DNA from: an uncultured Eubacteriales bacterium
Lineage (GTDB): Bacteria; Bacillota; Clostridia; Christensenellales; Borkfalkiaceae
NCBI GenBank assembly: GCA_958405585.1
Contig: CATYEP010000134.1
Coordinates: 1-5,460, forward strand
Direction of reading: 5' to 3'
Length of the DNA stretch: 5,460 nucleotides
The position numbers and the translations under genes are program-made. Shown piece after piece: positions 1-5,417 of this stretch (positions are counted from its first letter, which is position 1; each line of letters opens with the position of its first letter). A model generated the notes under the pieces. The model was given only the letters and a program-made list of their open reading frames with translations. It ran no database searches and was not told the DNA's origin.

Positions 1-230
1 AATTCCTGTCTAACCGGATTTCCTGTTATTACAATTTTTTCTTTCGGAAAAAATCCGTCATGTAGATGATCGGAAGTCATGACTTTATGATTATCTGCAA
101 AGAAGGATCGGCGAATCCGAAGAAACATGCTGTTTTGGATACAAACAAAAGACAAAATTGCGTTATTTTTCTTCAAAAAAGTGGGTATATAAGCAATAAT
201 AATGGTTGCGCCGGCATTTTTTACATCAAA
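1..230 (-). pseudogene. murG: Decayed murG-like glycosyltransferase fragment, cut by window edge
   Basis: Reading the minus strand from about 230 down to 1 gives a string resembling the middle of MurG, the GT28 enzyme that adds GlcNAc to lipid I to make lipid II at the cytoplasmic membrane. The clearest part is at bases 1-45, FFPKEKIVITGNPVRQE, which carries the MurG hallmark TGNPVR. About 36 residues upstream, the usual spacing, comes AILSFVCIQNS, aligning with the family's GIPTFIHEQNS, but the conserved His-Glu is replaced by Cys-Ile. Just after QNS the family's PGxxN region is lost in this frame, yet a similar GFAD segment appears in the +1 frame before the original frame resumes at HKVMTS; this suggests two frame disruptions. 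The frame is closed by TAA at 245-243, the N-terminal domain is absent, and ATG 128-126 has no ribosome site. I infer a dead copy; the rest of the C-terminal half may lie left of the window. A divergent small glycosyltransferase is a less likely alternative. Confidence 0.66.
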
Positions 231-234
231 ATAT

Positions 235-263
235 TTGCGAAATTATGCAAAAAGTATTAGAAT
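235..263 (+). promoter_or_regulatory. Predicted sigma-A promoter of typA
   Basis: TTGCGA at 235-240 (4 of 6 to TTGACA) and TAGAAT at 258-263 (5 of 6 to TATAAT) are separated by exactly 17 bases. Transcription would start near 270, giving a leader of about 33 bases before typA. No other pair of comparable quality was seen between 60 and 302. The same TTGCG-N17 pattern recurs at the predicted divIC promoter. Confidence 0.6.
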
Positions 264-302
264 ATATGGGATAAGATTTTGTGATTCAGGAGAAAGAAAA
301 AT

Positions 303-2129
303 TTGATTCGGAATGATTTAAGAAACGTGGCAATTATTGCGCACGTAGACCACGGCAAGACGACGCTCGTGGATCAGATGCTGAAACAAAGCGGAACATT
401 CAGGGAAAACCAAGTGGTAGAAGATCGCGTGATGGACAGCAATGCGATCGAAAGAGAGCGCGGAATAACGATTCTGGCAAAAAACACATCGGTTCATTAT
501 CACGGGGTAAAAATCAACATCATCGATACTCCGGGACATGCGGATTTCGGCGGAGAAGTCGAGCGTGTGTTGAAAATGGTAAACGGAGTATTACTGCTTG
601 TAGATGCGGCAGAAGGTCCTATGCCGCAGACGCGTTTCGTAATGCAGAAAGCGTTGGAATTGAATCATAAGCTGATCATTGTTGTCAACAAAGTAGACCG
701 TCCGGACGCGAGGATCGCGGAGGTCGAGAATGAGATTCTGGAGTTGCTGATTGATCTGAACGCTTCGGATGATCAGTTGGACAGCCCGATTTTGTTCTGT
801 TCGGGCAGGGCGGGTACGGCATCCTTGTATGCAGATAAGGAAGGAAAAGACCTGACGCCGCTTTTCGATACGATTCTGAATCATATTCCGCCGATGAATG
901 TTGATGAAAATGCAACGATGCAACTACTTGTGTCGTCTATAGATTACAATGATTATGTGGGACGAATCGGAATCGGAAGGGTTGAACGCGGTACTGTAAA
1001 AGCCAATCAGGAAGTTGTGATCTGCAATCATAATATTCCTTCTTTGAATAAGCACGGTAAGCTTGTGAATCTGTATCAGATCGAAGGCCTTTCGAGGGTT
1101 GCGACAGACAGCGCGAAAGCGGGAGATATTGTTTGCTTTTCCGGTTTGGAAGGGATCAATATCGGTGATACGGTATGTTCTCCCGATAAGGTAGAAGCAG
1201 TTCCTTTTGTTAAAATCAGTGAGCCTACCGTGGAAATGACCTTTTCTGTTAACGACAGTCCTTTTGCAGGAAAAGAGGGCAAATTCGTTACATCGCGGCA
1301 TTTGCGTGAACGCCTGTACCGTGAACTTTTGAAAGACGTTTCTTTAAAGGTCGAGGATACGGATACTGCGGAGGCCTTCAAAGTCAGCGGTCGCGGTGAA
1401 ATGCATCTTTCCATTCTCATTGAGAATATGCGTAGGGAGGGGTATGAATTTCAGGTAAGCACGCCCAAGGTTTTGTATAAAACCATTGATGATAAGCTTT
1501 ATGAACCGATAGAGCGGCTGATTGTAGACGTTCCGGAAGACGGTACGGGCGCAGTCTTTCAGAGCATGGGCGAACGCAAAGGAGAGCTTGTACACATGAG
1601 TGCAGTCGGATCACGTATGCGCCTTGAATTTTTGATCCCTGCTCGCGGATTGTTTGGCTACAAAAGCGAATTTTTGACGCAGACCAAAGGCGAAGGCGTC
1701 ATGAACTCCATCTTTTTTGAATATCAGCCATATAAAGGGGATTTGAAAAGGCGTGATACCGGGTCTTTGGTAGCGTTTGAAACAGGCGAAGCCGTGACGT
1801 ATGGACTGTTTAACGCACAGGATCGAGGGGTGCTGTTTATTGAACCGGGTACTCAAGTTTATGAAGGTATGGTCGTCGGTAATTCACCCAAGTCGGAAGA
1901 TATCAATGTCAACGTATGCAAAAAGAAGCACATGACCAATACACGTGCGGCAGGAAGCGATGACGCAATGCGCTTAAATTCTCCGAAAAAAATGAGTTTG
2001 GAAGAGTGCCTTGAGTTTTTGAACGACGACGAGTTGTTGGAAGTTACGCCCGTATCGCTTCGGATTCGTAAGAGAATTTTGGACAGTGAATTGCGCGCGA
2101 AAGCAAGAGCCAAAGAAAAGAAAGCATAA
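303..2129 (+). CDS. typA: TypA/BipA ribosome-associated translational GTPase
   Basis: TypA (BipA) is an EF-G-like GTPase that binds the ribosome and supports 50S assembly and growth under cold and other stress. The 608 residues match the family's usual length. The G domain shows G1 AHVDHGKT (13-20), RERGIT in switch I (51-56), G3 DTPGH (75-79), G4 NKVD (129-132) and an SGRAG G5 motif near 167-171. A beta-barrel domain follows (about 205-290), then EF-G-like domains III and V (about 300-480), and a TypA-specific C-terminal domain with the family signature SLEECLEFLNDDELLEVTP and a Lys/Arg-rich tail. The start is TTG at 303, with AGGAG at 288-292 ten bases upstream. The frame is closed by TGA at 282-284, and the product begins exactly where E. 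coli TypA does, two codons before the LRNxAIIAHVDHGKTT block. It appears monocistronic, with its own promoter upstream and a terminator after the stop. No key residue is missing. Confidence 0.98.
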   Translation: MIRNDLRNVAIIAHVDHGKTTLVDQMLKQSGTFRENQVVEDRVMDSNAIERERGITILAKNTSVHYHGVKINIIDTPGHADFGGEVERVLKMVNGVLLLVDAAEGPMPQTRFVMQKALELNHKLIIVVNKVDRPDARIAEVENEILELLIDLNASDDQLDSPILFCSGRAGTASLYADKEGKDLTPLFDTILNHIPPMNVDENATMQLLVSSIDYNDYVGRIGIGRVERGTVKANQEVVICNHNIPSLNKHGKLVNLYQIEGLSRVATDSAKAGDIVCFSGLEGINIGDTVCSPDKVEAVPFVKISEPTVEMTFSVNDSPFAGKEGKFVTSRHLRERLYRELLKDVSLKVEDTDTAEAFKVSGRGEMHLSILIENMRREGYEFQVSTPKVLYKTIDDKLYEPIERLIVDVPEDGTGAVFQSMGERKGELVHMSAVGSRMRLEFLIPARGLFGYKSEFLTQTKGEGVMNSIFFEYQPYKGDLKRRDTGSLVAFETGEAVTYGLFNAQDRGVLFIEPGTQVYEGMVVGNSPKSEDINVNVCKKKHMTNTRAAGSDDAMRLNSPKKMSLEECLEFLNDDELLEVTPVSLRIRKRILDSELRAKARAKEKKA

Positions 2130-2152
2130 AACAGAAAAACCAGGCATAAAAT
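2124..2152 (+). promoter_or_regulatory. Predicted sigma-E (sporulation) promoter of yabPQ
   Basis: GCATAAA at 2124-2130 and CATAAAAT at 2145-2152 are separated by 14 bases. The second element matches the B. subtilis sigma-E -10 consensus CATACAnT at all but one position (A for C); the first resembles the -35 consensus (roughly KMATATT) less well, differing at its last two bases. The start point would fall near 2159, so the mRNA would keep the GGAGG of yabP. The -35 lies over the typA stop codon and the -10 overlaps the 5' arm of the typA terminator. The assignment rests on sequence resemblance plus the known sigma-E control of yabP/yabQ in B. subtilis. Confidence 0.55.
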
Positions 2153-2189
2153 ATTCCCGACGACAGATATTCGGAGGGAATATTTTTTT
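2148..2189 (+). terminator. Rho-independent terminator of typA, T tract abutting the yabP start
   Basis: AAAATATTCCC (2148-2158) pairs perfectly with GGGAATATTTT (2176-2186) across a 17-base loop, and T residues run unbroken from 2183 to 2189. The yabP ATG follows at 2190 with no gap. The stem is AU-rich with only three GC pairs, so it may be leaky. Its 3' arm includes part of the yabP ribosome site. Confidence 0.75.
2165..2185 (+). promoter_or_regulatory. Alternative leader hairpin presenting the yabP ribosome site
   Basis: ATATTC (2167-2172) pairs with GAATAT (2178-2183), extended by a G-U and an A-U pair to eight pairs, leaving exactly GGAGG (2173-2177) as a five-base loop. That loop is the only good Shine-Dalgarno for yabP, 12 bases before its ATG. 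The structure excludes the terminator stem, because both use 2178-2185; ATATTC also occurs at 2151-2156 in the terminator's 5' arm. Whether the looped site is accessible or inhibited cannot be told from sequence. Confidence 0.5.
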
Positions 2190-2450
2190 ATGGAAGAAAA
2201 TTCAGCGCAGAATGTGACTATAGAGCAACAGAAAAAAATAACAATGACCGCAGTGGAGAGTGTCGACGGTTTCACGGCGCAGCAAATCACTTTGACGTTG
2301 TCGGGAGGCGGGCGCGCGATCATAACCGGCGATGGGTTGAAGATTATTAATTTTTCCAAATCAAACGGAAATTTCGGTGCTTCCGGAAAAATCAGCGGTG
2401 TACGTTTTGCCGATAAAAAGTTAAAGATTTCAAAAAGGCTCTTTGGATAA
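2190..2450 (+). CDS. yabP: YabP-family sporulation protein
   Basis: Small 86-residue protein of the YabP/YqfC family, found in endospore formers and expressed in the mother cell in B. subtilis. The match is to the whole fold: a polar N-terminus (1-15), then ITMTAVESVDGF (17-28), a beta-rich middle with the family's GxGLKIxNxxxxxG pattern (47-60), a GKISGVRF strand (66-73) and a basic C-terminus ending in RLFG, close to the FxKLF ending of B. subtilis YabP. Length is near that of B. subtilis YabP. No signal peptide or membrane segment is seen. The ATG at 2190 has GGAGG at 2173-2177, 12 bases upstream. It is followed with no gap by yabQ (stop TAA 2448-2450, next ATG 2451), so the two are probably translated together. 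Its biochemical role is not established. In Bacillus the usual upstream neighbour is an S4-domain gene (yabO); here it is typA. Confidence 0.88.
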   Translation: MEENSAQNVTIEQQKKITMTAVESVDGFTAQQITLTLSGGGRAIITGDGLKIINFSKSNGNFGASGKISGVRFADKKLKISKRLFG

Positions 2451-2843
2451 ATGGTACAAATCTGGGAAGTTTTTGCTTGTTTGCTTGCGGGAATTCTGTC
2501 TGGAATCGTCTGTGAGCCGTTTTTTGCGGTCAATTATTGTGTTAACCGCAAAATTATTAGGATCATAACGGACATTTTGTGTGCAATTGTGTCTGCTGCG
2601 GCATTTTTATTGATATGCATTTGTTTTCGCATTTCAGATTTTCGCGTTTACATGGCATTGTCGATGATTGTCGGATTTGTGCTCTATAAAATTAGTATCC
2701 ACAGAATACTTGCGTTTTTCGGGAAAAGGCTGTATAATAAAATCAGGAGCAGCTGTAAAAGAATTTTATCACGGCTGTCGGTTTTACCATGCAGGAAGAA
2801 AAATTCAAAAAAATCGTCATCGCTTCAACGGTTGCAGCGGTAA
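2451..2843 (+). CDS. yabQ: YabQ-type spore cortex membrane protein
   Basis: YabQ is a membrane protein of the mother cell needed for making the spore cortex in B. subtilis. This 130-residue product has three hydrophobic segments (about 4-26, 38-60 and 66-84) and family-like positions: a charged DI at the start of helix 2 (D41) and RVYMAL...GFVLYK (65-80), which corresponds to the family's R-x-Y...G...lY pattern. A strongly basic tail (91-130, many Lys, Arg and Ser) follows. It is shorter than the B. subtilis protein (about 210 residues), as is common in Clostridia. The ATG directly abuts the yabP stop and has only a weak AAGG upstream, so translational coupling is likely. The last 55 bases overlap divIC in another frame, and a sigma-A promoter for divIC lies inside the coding region. 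Identification rests on topology, a few conserved positions and gene order. Confidence 0.82.
   Translation: MVQIWEVFACLLAGILSGIVCEPFFAVNYCVNRKIIRIITDILCAIVSAAAFLLICICFRISDFRVYMALSMIVGFVLYKISIHRILAFFGKRLYNKIRSSCKRILSRLSVLPCRKKNSKKSSSLQRLQR
2710..2738 (+). promoter_or_regulatory. Predicted sigma-A promoter of divIC inside yabQ
   Basis: TTGCGT at 2710-2715 and a perfect TATAAT at 2733-2738 are separated by 17 bases, the optimal spacing. The start would be near 2745, giving a leader of about 44 bases to the divIC ATG. It lies wholly within the yabQ coding sequence and would free the division gene from sporulation control. The leader carries AGGAG at 2745-2749, too far (about 39 bases) to serve the ATG at 2789. 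Confidence 0.68.
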
Positions 2844-3079
2844 TCTTGTTTGTTTTTCTTATAATTTTTTTGGTCGGACAGCTTATCTCTATTTCAGCGC
2901 AGAAAAAACGTGATAAAGAATTACAGCAGCTGATTGAGCAGTACAATCAACTTATTAATTCACAGGAAAACGATATCAGCATTTACGAGGGCAGAGTTTG
3001 GTTGGAAATCGCTGCACGTGAACTGGGTATGAAATTCCCGGATGATATTGATTGGGATGAAATATTCGGCAGTAACTGA
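2789..3079 (+). CDS. divIC: DivIC/FtsB-type septum formation initiator
   Basis: DivIC is a bitopic division protein that forms a complex with FtsL and DivIB at the septum. The 96-residue product has the family layout: a short basic N-terminus (1-8, cytoplasmic), one membrane helix (9-32), a polar heptad-like coiled coil (about 36-61) and the conserved extracytoplasmic end WLEIAARELGMKFPDDI (71-87), which matches the family's xIAREELGMxxPGE. The position after yabQ agrees with B. subtilis. The ATG at 2789 is the only standard start in frame after TAA 2756-2758; it lacks a clear Shine-Dalgarno. Translation may be helped by ribosomes leaving yabQ, but the predicted promoter at 2710-2738 would give a transcript without that help, which leaves the initiation mode unresolved. 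The start may be wrong only if a rare codon is used upstream. Confidence 0.92.
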   Translation: MQEEKFKKIVIASTVAAVILFVFLIIFLVGQLISISAQKKRDKELQQLIEQYNQLINSQENDISIYEGRVWLEIAARELGMKFPDDIDWDEIFGSN

Positions 3080-3120
3080 AATTTTTCTGTAAATTGTTTA
3101 AATGAAACGGAGATCGTAAA

Positions 3121-3987
3121 ATGAAATATGCTGTAATCGATATTGGCTCCAATTCCGTCCGCCTGCTGTTGTGGGCGGACGGTTGTTCTTTAAGTAAAAC
3201 GGTTCTTACGACGCGTTTGGGAGAAGGTATCAGCTTTTCGCCCAAACTTTTACCGCAAGCGATGGGTCGTACTGTCACCGCAATTTCCGAACTGCAGAAA
3301 AAAGCGCAGGATTTCGGTGCGGTGAAAATATATGCTTTTGCGACAGCAGCCGTTCGCAGTGCGGTAAATGGTCAGGATTTTATACATACGGTATATGAAA
3401 ATTGTGGAATTGTACCGGAGATTTTGAGCGGCGAAGAGGAAGCAGAAGTCGGGTATCTGGGTGCTTTGGAAGGACGTGACGGCGGCATTATTGACGTAGG
3501 CGGTGCCAGTTCCGAGATCACGATCGGTAAAAACGGAAAAATAATTTATGCAGTCAGCGCCGATGTGGGAGCTGTACGCCTGAAAGATGTCTGCGGAGAG
3601 GACAAGCAAAAGCTTAAAAAGTACATCGATGAGAAAATTTTGGTTTACGGAACAGTGCCGTGTTGCTCTATGACGCTGATCGGCGGCACGGCGACTTCGC
3701 TTGCTGCATTGGAATACGGCGTTGAGCCTTATGATCCGAAGGCGATCCATCACAGCACGCTCACGGCAGAACGGATCGGGTTTTGGGCGGAAAAACTCTT
3801 ATCAATGAAGCAGAGTGAGCGGTTGCTTTTAAAAGGGATGGACAAAAAACGCGCGGATATTCTCGGCGGCGGGGCATTGTTGCTTTATGAGATCCTGAAA
3901 AAAATACGAGCGGAAAAAGTGAGTGTGAGTGAGACAGACAATACGGAAGGCTATCTTATGATAAAACTGCGTGGAGAATCAAAATGA
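3121..3987 (+). CDS. Ppx/GppA-family phosphatase, short form
   Basis: Member of the ASKHA-fold Ppx/GppA family, cytosolic enzymes that hydrolyse polyphosphate and/or the guanosine pentaphosphate alarmone; which substrate applies here cannot be read from sequence. The 288 residues correspond to the short two-domain form. Visible motifs: phosphate-1 loop DIGSNSVR (7-14), TRLGEGI (31-37), ATAAVRSA (74-81), LSGEEEAEVGYLGA (102-115) with the candidate catalytic Glu, phosphate-2 loop IIDVGGASSEI (123-133), adenosine-type LIGGTATSLAAL (187-197), and RADILGGGALLL (244-255). The usual C-terminal GLREG is replaced by TDNTEG (272-277), losing the conserved Arg. The ATG has GGAGA at 3109-3113, seven bases upstream. 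The gene follows divIC after 41 bases and overlaps the next gene by ATGA. Transcription probably comes from the divIC promoter; I saw no convincing promoter or terminator in 3080-3120. Confidence 0.9.
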   Translation: MKYAVIDIGSNSVRLLLWADGCSLSKTVLTTRLGEGISFSPKLLPQAMGRTVTAISELQKKAQDFGAVKIYAFATAAVRSAVNGQDFIHTVYENCGIVPEILSGEEEAEVGYLGALEGRDGGIIDVGGASSEITIGKNGKIIYAVSADVGAVRLKDVCGEDKQKLKKYIDEKILVYGTVPCCSMTLIGGTATSLAALEYGVEPYDPKAIHHSTLTAERIGFWAEKLLSMKQSERLLLKGMDKKRADILGGGALLLYEILKKIRAEKVSVSETDNTEGYLMIKLRGESK

Positions 3988-5099
3988 ATCGTGTGATTGA
4001 AAAGGGTATAAGAATCGTCGATATCCTGCTTTCATTTGCTTTGGCGATAACGGTTGTAATATTGGGATACTATCGATTCTGGCAGACGATGGATGCAGTG
4101 CTTCTGGCTTTGCTTTTGATATTGGGCGGGTTGTTATCACTTTTGATATGTACTGCTTTGCATGAATTTGGACATGTTATTTTTGGTTTATGTTGCGGAT
4201 TTCGGTTCAATTCTATGCGGATCGGTTTTATGAATATACATCGCAAAGATGGGAAATTGAGGATCACGTTCAGTCGTTTACCTGAATCACTTGCAGGGGC
4301 GACGGAAATGCTTCCCCGGAATGCAGAGAAATTATATTCACGTTTTTTGCTCACTATTTTCGGCGGATTGATTTTTTCTTTTATAGTACTGGCGGCCGCT
4401 TGCGTTGTATTATTTTTGTATCCGATTGTTCCGTTTGCCGCATATATATTTGTCGGGACGGCATTACCGTTTGCCTTCCACATCTTTTTTTACAATGTTT
4501 TGCCGTTCAATGATGATAATCTGGATACAGACGGCGGCATGTTGCGCGGCTTGCTTAAAAAAGAGCCTTCGTACCTGACAGCAGTGAATATCCTGGCGAT
4601 CGAAGGTTATTTATATCAGGGAAAAACACCTGCCGAGATTGACAAGGCATTGTACTTCGGTCTGCCGCAGCTTCCGGAAGACGACTTGAATTTTATTGTG
4701 CTTACGAGTTATCGTTTTATGTACTATTTGGATTCCGGTGACGTGGAATCGGCGATCAAGGCGAGCGACAGGCTGGCAGGCCTTTTGGAGTATGTGCCGC
4801 GCTTATATTACAACGACATCTCAGCGGAGATTCTGTTTTGCGAATGTTGCATGAAAGGGGATCAGGAATCCGCCCGGAAACGATATGAATCTATCCGACA
4901 GTATTTGCAGGGAGAAAAAAGCCTGCAGACATATCGTGTCTGCGCTGCCTACGAGTTGTACATGAATAAAGATAAAATTGCTGCGTTGCGCGCATTGAGT
5001 GCGGCTCAACAGAAAGCGGATGAATGTGTGATCGAAGGTGTGCAGCGCTATGAGCGAAAATTGATTTCATGTATCCGCGCAGATATTGACGCTTTATAA
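3984..5099 (+). CDS. M50-type membrane metalloprotease with TPR-like C-terminal domain
   Basis: Predicted polytopic site-2-protease-like zinc peptidase of 371 residues. The zinc-binding helix carries HEFGH (60-64) in the second hydrophobic segment, as in M50 enzymes; further hydrophobic stretches lie at about 10-30, 37-67, 119-147 and 148-170. The second conserved element is N171-V-L-P followed by TDGGML (182-187), whose D183 would be the third zinc ligand; it replaces the common LDGG form. Residues 190-371 are soluble and helical, with three TPR-like hairpins at roughly 234-266 (LDSGDVESAIKASDRL), 276-308 (CMKGDQESARKRYESI) and 314-346 (MNKDKIAALRALSAAQ), a likely partner-binding surface. 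The ATG overlaps the ppx stop (ATGA) and has GGAGA at 3973-3977, six bases upstream, so the two are coupled. It is not SpoIVFB or RseP by layout (no PDZ or CBS domain). The substrate is unknown. Confidence 0.82.
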   Translation: MNRVIEKGIRIVDILLSFALAITVVILGYYRFWQTMDAVLLALLLILGGLLSLLICTALHEFGHVIFGLCCGFRFNSMRIGFMNIHRKDGKLRITFSRLPESLAGATEMLPRNAEKLYSRFLLTIFGGLIFSFIVLAAACVVLFLYPIVPFAAYIFVGTALPFAFHIFFYNVLPFNDDNLDTDGGMLRGLLKKEPSYLTAVNILAIEGYLYQGKTPAEIDKALYFGLPQLPEDDLNFIVLTSYRFMYYLDSGDVESAIKASDRLAGLLEYVPRLYYNDISAEILFCECCMKGDQESARKRYESIRQYLQGEKSLQTYRVCAAYELYMNKDKIAALRALSAAQQKADECVIEGVQRYERKLISCIRADIDAL

Positions 5100-5136
5100 A
5101 TTTTGTCAGTCCATTCTGAATTTAATTCGGTTAATG

Positions 5137-5172
5137 AAAAAGCGCAGTGCTAATTTGCACTGCGCTTTTTTT
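5137..5172 (+). terminator. Strong bidirectional terminator between convergent genes
   Basis: AAAAAGCGCAGTGC (5137-5150) pairs perfectly with GCACTGCGCTTTTT (5157-5170) around a six-base loop, and T residues continue to 5172. The GC-rich core with an A tract on one side and a T tract on the other can work on both strands, ending the M50 gene from the left and the zinc-ribbon gene from the right. It is the strongest hairpin I see in the window. Confidence 0.93.
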
Positions 5173-5270
5173 GCATTTTATCGGTTGTTTGGCTTGCTAT
5201 AGAAGAATGTTTATTTCTTTGAATGCTATATAAAAGGACACGTCATTAAAGTGTGATTCTTTGAAGGGGG

Positions 5271-5417
5271 TCAGCTGAGCTTATCCAGCCATCCAAAGCA
5301 ATCGGGGCAAAGTCCGTCGTTTTTAGTGCCGCAATCGCTGCACAGAAACGCACCGCAGTCGCTGCAAATCCGTATTTCAAATTCGTCGCATTCTTTTCCG
5401 CATTTTACGCAAAGCAA
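5271..5417 (-). CDS. Small Cys-rich zinc-ribbon protein
   Basis: The minus strand encodes 48 residues from TTG at 5417-5415 to TGA at 5273-5271. Nine Cys are arranged as CxxCxxxC (3, 6, 10), CxxC (18, 21), CxxC (26, 29) and CxxC (37, 40): enough for two zinc sites of the double-zinc-ribbon kind. The repeated CSDCG (18-22 and 26-30) and CPDC knuckles are typical of rubredoxin-like ribbons, and the dense Cys pattern is strong evidence that this frame is coded. The start is uncertain: no ATG is in frame after TAA near 5447-5445; an AGG about 13 bases before the TTG is rather distant, while an ATT at 5423-5421 has it at seven bases. The gene converges on the M50 gene and shares its terminator. 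No function can be assigned; such ribbons often bind nucleic acid or proteins. It might also be the surviving end of a longer gene. Confidence 0.66.
   Translation of the reverse strand: MLCVKCGKECDEFEIRICSDCGAFLCSDCGTKNDGLCPDCFGWLDKLS

Noticed and set aside
105..118. GGAT-ATCC mini-hairpin
   Set aside because: A four-base stem in the murG-like remnant, with no T tract or link to any start; expected by chance.
66..260. Plus-strand 64-residue open frame upstream of typA
   Set aside because: No ribosome site, no recognisable motif, low-complexity Asn/Lys-rich composition, and it lies antisense to the murG-like similarity and across the typA promoter.
2144..2171. Second sigma-E-like pair (GCATAAA 2144-2150, CAGATATT 2164-2171)
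   Set aside because: The -10 matches at only 5 of 8 positions, and a start near 2178 would remove the GGAGG of yabP. The pair at 2124-2152 is better on both counts.
1859..2533. Minus-strand 224-residue open frame
   Set aside because: It runs antisense through the end of typA, the terminator, yabP and the start of yabQ, all well supported on the plus strand; its protein is Ser/Phe/Leu-rich shadow sequence with no family features.
2668..2913. Third-frame open frame overlapping yabQ and divIC
   Set aside because: Out of frame with both, no ribosome site and no family features; explained by the overlap of two real genes.
5201..5232. Possible plus-strand promoter with TGCTATATA
   Set aside because: It resembles an extended -10 but has no -35 at the right distance and would point into the antisense of the zinc-ribbon gene.
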